Below are positions 1-8,674 of a stretch of 64,000 nucleotides of DNA, piece by piece. The translations under genes were made by a program, and so were the position numbers. How positions within the stretch are numbered: position 1 is the stretch's first letter; each line of letters opens with the position of its first letter. The notes beneath the pieces were generated by a model. That model was not told where the DNA came from and did no database searches. It saw only the letters and a list, made by a program, of their open reading frames with translations. This DNA is from Bacteroidia bacterium (lineage in GTDB: Bacteria > Bacteroidota > Bacteroidia > Cytophagales > Flammeovirgaceae): contig JAUIAB010000016.1 of assembly GCA_030425505.1 (NCBI GenBank), positions 1-64,000 on the forward strand, given 5' to 3'.

Positions 1-166
1 CTTCCATAGCTCCTCCCCTATATACATAGCCCAAATCTCCTGGACGCAAAGGCTCACAGTACTCCTGTGAGAATCCAGCACTCTTCATAGACTGGGAGTA
101 ACTGAAAAATGATATGGCTGTTAAAAAACAAACTAGTATTAGCTGGATTAGTATGCCTCTATTCAT
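1..166 (-). CDS. N-terminal part of an unrecognised secreted protein (runs off window)
   Basis: An open frame reads leftward from an ATG at 166 to the window edge without a stop, giving 55 codons. It begins MNRGILIQLILVCFLTAIS and continues through FFSYSQS, which is a typical signal peptide (one charged residue, a hydrophobic core, cleavage near SYSQ). The mature part seen (SAGFSQEYCEPLRPGDLGYV) matches no family I recognise. The protein is therefore probably exported, but most of it lies outside the window. The gene was found by reading the strand directly and has no homology support. Confidence 0.6.
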   Translation of the reverse strand, partial: MNRGILIQLILVCFLTAISFFSYSQSMKSAGFSQEYCEPLRPGDLGYVYRGGAME

Positions 167-297
167 ATTTTTATGTGTTTTTACCTTTCTTACGTTTCTT
201 TCCTATAAAGAATAGCCTTGGAACTGGTTGTTAAATTTACTTAATAGATAAAATTAGAAAAACTTATATCATTTTACAAACGTATAAAAAAAATCTA

Positions 298-1314
298 TCA
301 ATCAACAAGTTCTTGCAAGCACTTTATCCATACAGAGCTATCATTTAGGCTTTCTACAAGATCCCACTCCTCTCCTCCTGCTTCTATGAAATCTTCTTTG
401 TATTCTTCTCCCACTTCGATTGTTGTTTCCAGACAATCGGAAATAAATGCTGGAGAAAATGCTAGTATTCTTTTTTTGTTCTTTTTTACTAATTCTTTTA
501 ATACATCTTCCGTATAGGGCTTTATCCACGGATCTTTACCTAACCTAGACTGAAAGCATACAGTATAATCTTTTTCAGAAAGGTCAAGTTCTAGTGCTAG
601 TAATTGAGACGTCTCAAAGCAGGCTGAACGATAACAATAGTGGTTCATTGCTGGGTTGGAGCTACAGGTTTCATTTTTAAGTTGGCAGCAATATGAAGTA
701 GCCGCTTTTATAATTTGCCTCTCTGGCAAACCGTGATAACTAAAAATGACATGGTCGTATTTTTTTTCATCTAACCTCTTTTTTCCTTTTTCTGCAAAAG
801 CTTTAATGAAAAGTGGATGACTGTGGTAAGACAACACGAATTTAATATTGGGTATAACCTGCCATCCCTTTACTATTTCCATCACTTTATCCGCTACAGA
901 GCCTGAGGTTGCTGATGCATATTGAGGGAATAAAGAGACCACAGTGATTTCACTAACATTCTCATTATTAAGCTCTTCTAAAGAAGATTGGATTCTCGGG
1001 TTTTGGTATCTCATCCCTAAAGCAACAAGGTACTCATCTCCTAACTCTTTTTGAAGAAGTTGTTTAACTCTTTTCCCATAGTGATAAAGAGGAGAACCAT
1101 TTTCTGTCCATAGCTTTTTATATTCTTTTGCTGATTTAGAAGCCCTAAAAGGGGCAATTATCAAGTTCACCAGCATCCAACGTAAAACTCTAGGAATATC
1201 TATTACTCGCTTATCAGAGAGAAATTCCCTCAAGTACTTTCTTACGTCTTTAACTCTTGGGCTATCAGGAGTCCCAAGATTTACTAATAATACTCCTTTT
1301 TTAGGCTTGCTCAT
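298..1314 (-). CDS. hemH: Ferrochelatase
   Basis: This enzyme inserts Fe2+ into protoporphyrin IX, the last step of the protohaem pathway. The 338-residue length is normal. The N-terminal GVLLVNLGTPDSP signature and the SYHGLPERQ motif carrying the metal-binding His (about residue 194) are present, followed by FQSRLGKDPWIKPYTED and a SDCLETTIE segment with the conserved Glu. Between residues 209 and 232 there are five cysteines (CC, then C217, C227, C232), more than in textbook single-domain enzymes. They could bind a metal or cluster, but this is not demonstrated. The gene stands alone, with a divergent membrane-protein gene upstream. Family assignment is very secure. Confidence 0.97.
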   Translation of the reverse strand: MSKPKKGVLLVNLGTPDSPRVKDVRKYLREFLSDKRVIDIPRVLRWMLVNLIIAPFRASKSAKEYKKLWTENGSPLYHYGKRVKQLLQKELGDEYLVALGMRYQNPRIQSSLEELNNENVSEITVVSLFPQYASATSGSVADKVMEIVKGWQVIPNIKFVLSYHSHPLFIKAFAEKGKKRLDEKKYDHVIFSYHGLPERQIIKAATSYCCQLKNETCSSNPAMNHYCYRSACFETSQLLALELDLSEKDYTVCFQSRLGKDPWIKPYTEDVLKELVKKNKKRILAFSPAFISDCLETTIEVGEEYKEDFIEAGGEEWDLVESLNDSSVWIKCLQELVD

Positions 1315-1564
1315 TAATTGAATTTTTCAAACGTGAAAACTCTCATGCAGTGCTTTTTGTTTGTGCAATCACTATATTTTCTGAGTAAGGCTTTCCTTCC
1401 GTATTTAACCTAAACATTCGCTTTATCTGCAATTGTGAAATTAGCTGTAATTTCTTCTATTTTTATTCGAATTTCTATTTTATTGCTTTTCTCTAAAAAA
1501 GAGAATGTCTTGTAATTATATTTGTGCTTTTATTCATTTTCAAAGCTTTGTACTTTACTAGTTG

Positions 1565-2623
1565 ATGGAGTTAAAAAACTCAAAGGTTTTAAAATCTTTA
1601 AATCCCAGAAAAATATTAATCCCAGTTCTTATTGGAGTAATAGTGGTGGTTTTACTTCTATTTTCTGGTGATGACATCAATTATGAGCAGGTTATTAGTA
1701 GCCTAAAAAATGCTAATATTTTCTGGGTTATTGCTGCTTTTGCTGTCCTTTTGTTTAGGGATTTGGGCTATATGTACCGAATTAGGCATCTTACCAAAAA
1801 GGGCTTAAGTTGGCTATCCAGCTTTTTTGTGATCTTCTTGTGGGAATTCGCTTCCGCAGTAACCCCGTCTGTGGTTGGAGGCACAGCAATTGCTGTATTT
1901 ATTCTTAATAAAGAAGGCATTTCCTTTGGAAAGTCTTTATCTTATGTTATTCTGACAGCTGCTTTTGATAACCTTTTTTTTGTTATTGCCTCTGTCTTAG
2001 TTTTAATTTTTGTTCCTTTTGAAATCTTCCCAAACTTAGAAAATTTTACATCAGCAGGGTTTAACTTTCCTCTTAAGACTGCCTTTGCTATAAGTGTATC
2101 TCTAATTGCTGTTTATACCTTTCTCATGATTTATGGTTTATTTATCAAACCAAAAGGATTTAAATGGCTTTTGGTAAAGTTTACTTCTAACCGTATTTTA
2201 AAAAGGTTTAGAAATACTGCTCTCCAAAGTGGCGATGATATGATTATTGCCTCAGAAATGATCAAAGGAGAAAACTGGAAATACTGGCTTAAAGCTTCTA
2301 TATCTACTGTTTTTATTTGGAGTGCTCGCTACCTGATGGTTAATTGTCTAATCGCTGCTTTTACTGGCATAAACCTCATAGATCATCTTATTATTTTTTC
2401 GAGGCAAATCATCATGTGGATTGTGATGTTAATCTCCCCGACTCCTGGCAGTGCTGGAGCTGCTGAGGTCACTTTTCGGTTGTTTTTTGGTGAGTTTTTT
2501 CAGGTTGCAGGTCTTGTACTTGCTGTAGCTATTTTCTGGAGAATTTTTACTTATTATGCTTATTTATTGGCAGGAGTACTGGTATTACCTAGATGGATGC
2601 GAAGAACTTTTTTAAAAAAATAG
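1565..2623 (+). CDS. Lysylphosphatidylglycerol synthase TM-region / UPF0104 family membrane protein
   Basis: This is an integral inner-membrane protein of about 352 residues with roughly eight hydrophobic segments. It resembles the flippase-like half of MprF (also called the YbhN or UPF0104 family) without the aminoacyl-transferase domain. The C-terminal motif SPTPGSAGAAEVTFRLFF matches the conserved PTPGG-x-G-x-x-E signature of that family. A TTG lies one codon upstream, but the ATG at 1565 is the better start. In this family such proteins move or tolerate lipids; the substrate here is unknown. The SPOR-protein gene on the other strand converges on it, with 6 bases between the two coding ends. 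Confidence 0.85.
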   Translation: MELKNSKVLKSLNPRKILIPVLIGVIVVVLLLFSGDDINYEQVISSLKNANIFWVIAAFAVLLFRDLGYMYRIRHLTKKGLSWLSSFFVIFLWEFASAVTPSVVGGTAIAVFILNKEGISFGKSLSYVILTAAFDNLFFVIASVLVLIFVPFEIFPNLENFTSAGFNFPLKTAFAISVSLIAVYTFLMIYGLFIKPKGFKWLLVKFTSNRILKRFRNTALQSGDDMIIASEMIKGENWKYWLKASISTVFIWSARYLMVNCLIAAFTGINLIDHLIIFSRQIIMWIVMLISPTPGSAGAAEVTFRLFFGEFFQVAGLVLAVAIFWRIFTYYAYLLAGVLVLPRWMRRTFLKK

Positions 2624-2629
2624 TTTCTA

Positions 2630-3358
2630 TTAATGCTGAACCAGGAATGCCTCTCTTTCATCTTCATTTCTTGCTCTTTGTTTAAAGTTTTCGCAATACG
2701 TTTCTGCCTGACTTTTGTCTTTTAAGGAGCCATACACTAAAGCGTAGTATTTTTGCCCATCTACCTCTTTTACTTTTATATAGGTGTTGTACATTTTATA
2801 GTATTCTTTAAATTTTTTTGCCTCTTTTAACGCATGGCATAAAGTTGAAAAGGCATACACTTGTACGCCCCATCCGTTCTTTCCTAACTTTCTTAAGTCA
2901 TTGATGTAATAGCTTGCATTTGTTTCAAGGCTCATATCATTTTCCAGGCATGGTTCATCTACGGAGTAACTGTCATGAGATACTATATCCTCTTCTTCAT
3001 TCTCTTGAGTACTATCTGAAATTTCGCCATCTTCTTCTTGCTGTTTTATCATTACTTGGTTTTTCAACTGTTCAAGCTGCTGGTGCAGTTCTGCTGAATC
3101 TGCTCTTGTTCTCTCTAATTGGTCTCTTAAGTTAATATTCTCTTCGCTTAGTTGAGCCTTCTCTTTTTTGAGTTGATCTATATCCATTTGTAGAAGTTCA
3201 TTTTCTGACTTAAGCTTTTGAGAAACCTCTTTCAATGACTTTACTTGCTTTTTCAGCACCCCCTTAGATTGACCAAATGCATTTTGCATCAAGCAAATAC
3301 TTAAACCTAAAACTATTATTGTAGCTTTTAGACTAAAAGTTAATAATTGTGTTTTCAT
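2630..3358 (-). CDS. Secreted coiled-coil protein with C-terminal SPOR-like domain
   Basis: The 242-residue protein starts with a signal peptide (MKTQLLTFSLKATIIVLG, cleavage after NAFGQ). A long charged coiled coil (about residues 35-105, rich in K, E, L and Q) and an acidic linker follow. The end (WGVQVYAFSTLCHALKEAKK, then KYYALVYGSLKDKSQAETYC) has the beta-alpha-beta pattern of a SPOR domain. SPOR domains bind denuded peptidoglycan, so a periplasmic role at the wall or division site is likely. That role is inferred from the fold and not shown for this gene. Confidence 0.75.
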   Translation of the reverse strand: MKTQLLTFSLKATIIVLGLSICLMQNAFGQSKGVLKKQVKSLKEVSQKLKSENELLQMDIDQLKKEKAQLSEENINLRDQLERTRADSAELHQQLEQLKNQVMIKQQEEDGEISDSTQENEEEDIVSHDSYSVDEPCLENDMSLETNASYYINDLRKLGKNGWGVQVYAFSTLCHALKEAKKFKEYYKMYNTYIKVKEVDGQKYYALVYGSLKDKSQAETYCENFKQRARNEDEREAFLVQH

Positions 3359-3476
3359 ATTTTTATTGTGTTGTTTACTTTTTTGCAGTTAAGATAATAA
3401 TCTAATTATTAAGATGTTAACTGTAATCCGTTATTTTAGCACTAAGTAATGGTTTCTAGCTTAAAAATTTACAGTA

Positions 3477-4751
3477 ATGACTTCTTTTTTTTCTACCAAT
3501 AGAAATTTGGTTAGGGTATTATTAGTTCTGAACATTTCTTTTTTGTCTTTTTCTTGTAATAAAAAAGAAAGTGGTTCTAGTGAAGTAACCGTTAAGTCCC
3601 CAGTTGAACATGCCCAGAAACTTTGTAAGAAGTTTATTATCGCAGATGGGCATGTCGATTTACCTTATCGATTGACTATTGAAATGTTTAAGTTCAAGAA
3701 AATTCTGGAAGATGTCTCTCAAAGAACTGAAAAAGGAAACTTTGATTATGTAAGAGCAAAAGAAGGAGGCTTAGATGCTCCATTTATGTCTATTTATGTT
3801 CCTTCCAGATATCAAAAAACGGGTGGTGCAAAAGCTTATGCAGACTCACTCATTGATATGATGGAGAATTTATGTGAAAAACATCCTGATAAATTTTCTA
3901 TAGCTCGCTCAACTAAGGAGGTAAAAGAAAATTTCCAAAAAGGCATATTATCCATGCCTTTAGGAATGGAAAACGGGGCTCCTATCGAAAATGAAATCAA
4001 TAATGTAAAATACTTTTTTGATAGGGGGATACGCTACATCACACTCACACACAGTAAGGATAATCAGATTTGCGACTCTTCGTATGATACTACGCGTACC
4101 TGGAATGGTCTTAGTGCATTTGGAGAGCATGTCTTAATGGAAATGAATAAGGTGGGCATCATGGTAGATGTTTCTCACATTTCGGATAGTGCTTTTTATG
4201 ATGTAATGAGAATTACCAAAGCTCCTGTTATCGCCTCGCACTCTTCTTTACGGCATTTCACTCCTGGTTTTGAAAGAAATATGAACGATGATATGCTTAA
4301 AGTTCTTGCTAAAAACCAAGGTGTTATCATGATTAATTTTGGCTCTACTTTCATTGAGCATGGGCTAAGAAAAAAATCGAATGATGCAAAAAAGCATTTA
4401 GCAGAATATAGAAAAGAAAATGGGCTGACTGAGAAGGATTCAACATATAAAGCTTATAGCGATGCCTATTGGAAGAAGCAAAATTTATATTCAACTGTCG
4501 AAAAAGTAGCAGACCATATTGATCATGTGGTGAAGTTGGTTGGTGTTGATTATGTAGGTTTTGGCTCTGATTTTGATGGTGTTGGAGATTCACTACCAGA
4601 AGGTCTTAAAGATGTTTCAAAGTACCCTAACTTGATTGCCGAGCTTCTCAAACGTGGTTATTCTGAGGAAGATATTGAAAAAATATGTTACAAAAACCTA
4701 TTCAGAGTTTGGGATAAAGTAGAGCAAGTTGCTAAAACAGACCATGTCTGA
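3477..4751 (+). CDS. Membrane dipeptidase (peptidase M19), lipoprotein
   Basis: This is a zinc dipeptidase of the renal-dipeptidase family, 424 residues. The N-terminus is a lipoprotein signal (LNISFLSFSCNKK, lipobox Cys). Metal-ligand motifs are visible in order: ADGHVDLPYR, the bridging-Glu segment LGMENGAPI, VDVSHIS, IASHSS and GSDFDGVGD. It probably hydrolyses dipeptides on the periplasmic side of a membrane. Its last residues (TDHV) and stop codon lie inside the first copy of the repeated leader element at 4736-4829, so the original C-terminus may have been replaced when that element arrived. porZ starts 78 bases downstream. Confidence 0.93.
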   Translation: MTSFFSTNRNLVRVLLVLNISFLSFSCNKKESGSSEVTVKSPVEHAQKLCKKFIIADGHVDLPYRLTIEMFKFKKILEDVSQRTEKGNFDYVRAKEGGLDAPFMSIYVPSRYQKTGGAKAYADSLIDMMENLCEKHPDKFSIARSTKEVKENFQKGILSMPLGMENGAPIENEINNVKYFFDRGIRYITLTHSKDNQICDSSYDTTRTWNGLSAFGEHVLMEMNKVGIMVDVSHISDSAFYDVMRITKAPVIASHSSLRHFTPGFERNMNDDMLKVLAKNQGVIMINFGSTFIEHGLRKKSNDAKKHLAEYRKENGLTEKDSTYKAYSDAYWKKQNLYSTVEKVADHIDHVVKLVGVDYVGFGSDFDGVGDSLPEGLKDVSKYPNLIAELLKRGYSEEDIEKICYKNLFRVWDKVEQVAKTDHV

Positions 4752-4829
4752 TTTAAAATTGAGGCACACAAGAAGCAATATATGTAAGATGCGTACCAAA
4801 CAAAAAGGCAGGTCTCAAACTTTAAATAA
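4736..4829 (+). promoter_or_regulatory. Leader element copy A, upstream of porZ
   Basis: First of four related elements of about 95 bp (others at 7131, 19772 and 48214). Shared landmarks in order are AACAGACCATGTCTGATTTA, AAATTGAGGCACAC, a GAAG, a TACCAAACAAA block, GGCAGGTC and an AAA-rich TTTAAA arm directly before the ATG. Copy A is the most diverged. Its GGCACAC arm pairs imperfectly with GCGTACC, and one base is missing relative to copies B-D, so the downstream reading frame differs. It overlaps the end of the dipeptidase gene. Confidence 0.75.
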
Positions 4830-7052
4830 ATGAGGTTTCTTTTACTATTTGTTCTATTTCATATTCAGGTTTTGGGTCAAGATATACCCTTGAAAACCTG
4901 GAGAACTCACTTTTCTTATTTTAGTGCTAAGAATATTGCTATTTCTGACAGTAAAGTTTTTTGTGCTACCTCTAATGGATTTTTTAGTGTTGATAGAGAG
5001 ACAAATGAGATGAGAGTTCTTTCTAAAATAGATGGACTCCATGGCTCTGTTGTGGATCAAATTGCCTATTACCCAAGCTTAAATATATTGCTTGCTATAT
5101 ATGACAATGGTAATATTGATTTTATTACAGAAGAGGGTATTATTGAAAGCTCTGTTATTCAGGAAAGTGACTTTAACGACAAGAAAATAAATCAGATAAC
5201 TTTTTTTGAAGATCTGGCTTTTTTGTCTACTGCTTTTGGAGTGGTTGTTTATGACCTAACTAATTTCTCCGTTAAAGAATCTTATCTTAGTCTTGGGGAA
5301 AATGCTAGTCAAATAAAGGTTTTTAGCAGCTCGGTTTTGAATGATAGTATTTACCTAGGTACTAGAAATGGTATCTTATCCGCAAGCTTAGCAAGTAATA
5401 TCAACCGCCAAGACTATCGTAATTGGTCTTCTACTCAGCTACCTGGTAATAGCCATACGGTCTCACTCATGATTTTGGTTGATAACAGGCTTCTTGTTAT
5501 CAACCTGGAAGGTCAAGTTTTCACTTATGTAAATGGTGATATTAATCTTTTAGAAACCCCAAGTTTCAATAATGTATCTTCTTTGCAATTTTCTAATAAT
5601 CAAATCATTATATGCGATAAAGAAAAAGTGTATAAAAGCAGCCTAGATTTAGTTTTTCAAGAAGTTGAAAACGAAAATATTGTAGCTCCAGTGGAGGCTT
5701 TAGTTGATACTAATGGATTTTTGTGGGTTGCTGATTCTACAATGGGTTTGATTAATATCAGTTCTAATGAAAAATTTATCCCTAATGGAGCTCTCTCTCA
5801 AGATATTCTCTCTATTGACTTTTTTAATGGCAAAATAGTTACAACTCAAGGCAATTTTTTAAATGGAGAAAACTCGCTCTTTCCTGAAGGTTTTTCCCTT
5901 TTTGATAAAGGGTCGTGGAGTCATTTTACTAATACTTACCAAAACTCTGCTATCACGCCAATCCCTGAAGTCGATGCTATATCTTGTAGTTTCTACGATA
6001 CTGAAAGCGACTACTATTATTTCGGTTCAAGAAGCAGTATTTTAAAATGGAAGGAGGAAGATAATTCCTTTGATATTGTAAGAAGAGAATCCTTTGAAGG
6101 TTTGGGTAACGATGATGCGATTCTTACAGACATCAATAAGGATAAGAATCAGGTTTTTTGGGCAACAATAACCAATTCTAACGATGCTTTTATCTATCAA
6201 AGCAGCAATGCGGTAATATGGTCTCCATTTTATTTAAACAATCTTTCAAATTATAAGCCAAAGCAATTACTAGTTGATGATTTTAACCAAAAATGGATGA
6301 TAAGTGAGCAAAGACAGCTTATTGTTTTCAATAATGAAGGAGTTTACAGAGCATTTTCAAGAAATGTTAACTCTGGTAATCTGCCCAATAGTATTGTAAA
6401 TGATATGGTTAAAGACTTTAACGGTAGTTTATGGATAGGCACAGACGAAGGCATTGCTGTCTTCATTAATCCAGCAGATGTTTTAACAAATACTCCCTCT
6501 GATATTTTTACTCCAAGGTTTGAAGGAAGACCTCTCCTTCAGGATGAAACTGTTTTAAGCATTGCCATTGATGGAGCAAACAGAAAGTGGATCGGCACTA
6601 ATAATGGTGCATGGCTTTTTTCACCTGATGGCTCAACTTTGGTTGAATATTTTAATTCAGAAAATAGCCCCCTACCCTCTGATAAAATCAATGCAATATC
6701 TATTAACCCAATCAGCGGTGAAGTTTTCTTTTCAACTAGTAAAGGACTTGTTTCATTTAGAAGCGATGCCACGAGTCTAGTAAATGCTTCCTCTGCTAAA
6801 ATATTCCCTAACCCAGTTTATCCAAACTTTAGCGGCACTATTGGGATTACAGGTGTTCCTAATAATTCTGTAGTTAAGATTACGGACATCTCTAATAACC
6901 TTATTTGGGAAACTACTGCTAATGGCACTACTGCTACCTGGAGGTTAACTGATTTAAATGGTAACACAGTAAGTTCTGGCATTTATTTGGTTTATAGTGC
7001 TTCTAATGATGGTCTATTAAAGTTTTCTGGTAAGATTGCTGTCATTCGCTAA
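4830..7052 (+). CDS. porZ: T9SS component PorZ (propeller protein with sorting tail)
   Basis: PorZ is a surface protein of the type IX secretion system. In Porphyromonas gingivalis it works with the PorU sortase and binds A-LPS, the lipid that is attached to exported cargo. This 740-residue protein starts with a signal peptide (MRFLLLFVLFHIQVLGQ). It contains two-component-regulator-type beta-propeller repeats (for example LWIGTDEGIAVF and RKWIGTNNGAWLFSPDG) and ends in a T9SS sorting domain (AKIFPNPV through SSGIYLVY to KIAVIR). The length and architecture match PorZ. The repeated leader element A abuts the start codon, and a hairpin terminator follows at 7070. Confidence 0.88.
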   Translation: MRFLLLFVLFHIQVLGQDIPLKTWRTHFSYFSAKNIAISDSKVFCATSNGFFSVDRETNEMRVLSKIDGLHGSVVDQIAYYPSLNILLAIYDNGNIDFITEEGIIESSVIQESDFNDKKINQITFFEDLAFLSTAFGVVVYDLTNFSVKESYLSLGENASQIKVFSSSVLNDSIYLGTRNGILSASLASNINRQDYRNWSSTQLPGNSHTVSLMILVDNRLLVINLEGQVFTYVNGDINLLETPSFNNVSSLQFSNNQIIICDKEKVYKSSLDLVFQEVENENIVAPVEALVDTNGFLWVADSTMGLINISSNEKFIPNGALSQDILSIDFFNGKIVTTQGNFLNGENSLFPEGFSLFDKGSWSHFTNTYQNSAITPIPEVDAISCSFYDTESDYYYFGSRSSILKWKEEDNSFDIVRRESFEGLGNDDAILTDINKDKNQVFWATITNSNDAFIYQSSNAVIWSPFYLNNLSNYKPKQLLVDDFNQKWMISEQRQLIVFNNEGVYRAFSRNVNSGNLPNSIVNDMVKDFNGSLWIGTDEGIAVFINPADVLTNTPSDIFTPRFEGRPLLQDETVLSIAIDGANRKWIGTNNGAWLFSPDGSTLVEYFNSENSPLPSDKINAISINPISGEVFFSTSKGLVSFRSDATSLVNASSAKIFPNPVYPNFSGTIGITGVPNNSVVKITDISNNLIWETTANGTTATWRLTDLNGNTVSSGIYLVYSASNDGLLKFSGKIAVIR

Positions 7053-7069
7053 ATAGCTTAAATTCTCTT

Positions 7070-7094
7070 AAAAGGATTTGAAGATCTTTTTTTG
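7070..7094 (+). terminator. Intrinsic terminator after porZ
   Basis: AAAAGGAT, loop TTGAAG, then ATCTTTTTTT forms a short stem (one G-T pair) followed by a run of T. It lies 18 bases after the porZ stop and separates porZ from leader element B, so lptF/G probably has its own promoter. Confidence 0.6.
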
Positions 7095-7130
7095 TATGTA
7101 TTTTTATTTTTTGTTTGAAATAAGTAGATA

Positions 7131-7224
7131 AAAGAGACCATGTCTGATTTAAAATTGAGGCACACACGAAGTAAGGACTAAGATGTGTGCCAAACAAACT
7201 AGACAGGTCACAAATTTTAATCAC
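7131..7224 (+). promoter_or_regulatory. Leader element copy B, upstream of lptF/G
   Basis: Second copy of the leader element, ending one base before the ATG at 7225. The inner hairpin is perfect here: GGCACAC at about 7160 pairs with GTGTGCC at about 7183 around a loop of roughly 20 bases. An outer inverted repeat, TGATTTAAAATTG against CAAATTTTAATCA, brackets it. GACC near 7136 is complementary to GGTC near 7206, a pairing that crosses the outer repeat. Confidence 0.8.
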
Positions 7225-8655
7225 ATGAAAAGGGTTGACAAGTTGATTTTAAGGGCTTTTTCAGGGCCTTTCGTTCTCGTTTTTGCGGTGATACTATTTA
7301 TTTTTCTTACTCAGTATATGATTAAGAATTTTAAATATTTTGTGGGGAAAGATTTAGGTTTTGATGTATTTGGAGAGCTCTTTTTCTACTTTTCGTTGGT
7401 AATGGTTCCCTTGGCCTTGCCTCTTGCTATTCTCTTTTCTTCTTTGATGACATTTGGAAACCTAGGGCAGCACTCTGAGCTAACTGCTTTGAAAAGTGCT
7501 GGTATTTCTTTAACAAGAATGTTGATCCCTGTTGGAGTAGTTGTGGTTATTATCACTGGACTATCTCTATTATACAATGATAGAGTGGTTCCATATGCTA
7601 ACTTGAAGGCATACCGGTTATTGTATGACATAAAACAAAAAAAACCTACCCTTGATATCGAAGAAGGTGCTTTTTATAATGGAATTGAAGGCTATAGTAT
7701 AAAAGTAGATAAGAAGTTAGATGATGATCGATCTCTAGAGGGAGTTATGATTTACAACCATGAGAAAAAGAAAGGAAATAAGGAAGTAATTATCGCTAAA
7801 AAAGGCGTTATGGATAATGTTTCTGGTGGTGATTTTTTAAAATTTACTTTACTAGATGGGGAGTCTTTTTCGGAAATTAAATCTAAAAACAAAAATAATT
7901 TAAAAGCTGTAGAATACGTCAGAAATAAGTTCGACTCTGGAGTAATTTACTTTGACCTCTCCTCTTTTGCTCTCAAAGAAACAAGGGAAGATTTATTCAA
8001 AGGGCACAATATCATGAAACGAGAGGCTGCACTTATAGTAGAAAAAGATTCTTTAGTAAATGTCTATCAGCATCAAAAAGATGAGTTTACTAGTGATATT
8101 ATGAGCTTTTTTACTTTTTACAAAACTTCTACTATAGACTCTACCGAGCAATTACATCAAAAACAGCTTCTTGCAAAAAGCATTGCTCCTAATCTTGATT
8201 CTGATAAATCTAAGTATAGAATTTATCTAAATGCTGTAAACCGTGCAAATACTATACAAAGTAAACTAAAAGCTAGAAAGAAAAGAGAAACACACCAGGA
8301 TAGAACTATTGTGGATTATGCAATGAATATCTATAAAAGATATACCCAAGCTATTGCTATTTTGGTGATGTTTTTGATCGGCGCACCTTTAGGTGCAATT
8401 ATTAAAAAGGGTGGATTGGGGATTCCTGTACTTGTTTCTGTCGTTTTTTTCGTCATTTACTATATTACTTCTATTTCTGGAGATCGCCTAGCTAAAGAGT
8501 TTGTTCTAGAACCAGTATGGGGTTCTTGGGGAGCTAATATTATTTTATTTGTTATTGGAGTTTTCCTTTTTATCCAGGCGTATCGAGATGTTCGTCTTTT
8601 TGATAAGGATTATTATACGATAATTCTGAACAAGTTATTTTCAAAAAAGAGCTAA
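7225..8655 (+). CDS. LptF/LptG family LPS-export permease
   Basis: YjgP/YjgQ-type permease of the LptB2FG transporter, which extracts LPS from the inner membrane. Reading from 7225 it has 476 residues. Three N-terminal membrane helices are visible (around FVLVFAVILFIFLTQYM, VMVPLALPLAILFSSLM and ILIPVGVVVVIITG in spirit), then a large soluble region (about residues 125-360) and three C-terminal helices. An upstream in-frame ATG at 7183 would add MCAKQTRQVTNFNH, but those codons are leader repeat. The same stretch has a stop in copy C and a different frame in copy A, so I place the start at 7225. I cannot say whether it is LptF or LptG. Confidence 0.9.
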   Translation: MKRVDKLILRAFSGPFVLVFAVILFIFLTQYMIKNFKYFVGKDLGFDVFGELFFYFSLVMVPLALPLAILFSSLMTFGNLGQHSELTALKSAGISLTRMLIPVGVVVVIITGLSLLYNDRVVPYANLKAYRLLYDIKQKKPTLDIEEGAFYNGIEGYSIKVDKKLDDDRSLEGVMIYNHEKKKGNKEVIIAKKGVMDNVSGGDFLKFTLLDGESFSEIKSKNKNNLKAVEYVRNKFDSGVIYFDLSSFALKETREDLFKGHNIMKREAALIVEKDSLVNVYQHQKDEFTSDIMSFFTFYKTSTIDSTEQLHQKQLLAKSIAPNLDSDKSKYRIYLNAVNRANTIQSKLKARKKRETHQDRTIVDYAMNIYKRYTQAIAILVMFLIGAPLGAIIKKGGLGIPVLVSVVFFVIYYITSISGDRLAKEFVLEPVWGSWGANIILFVIGVFLFIQAYRDVRLFDKDYYTIILNKLFSKKS

Positions 8656-8674
8656 TTTCTAAACTTTTATTCTA

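Noticed and set aside
4351-4593. Open frame on the minus strand inside the dipeptidase gene
   Set aside because: It lies wholly within a well-supported gene and has no recognisable protein features. The same holds for the many other frames opposite or inside real genes.
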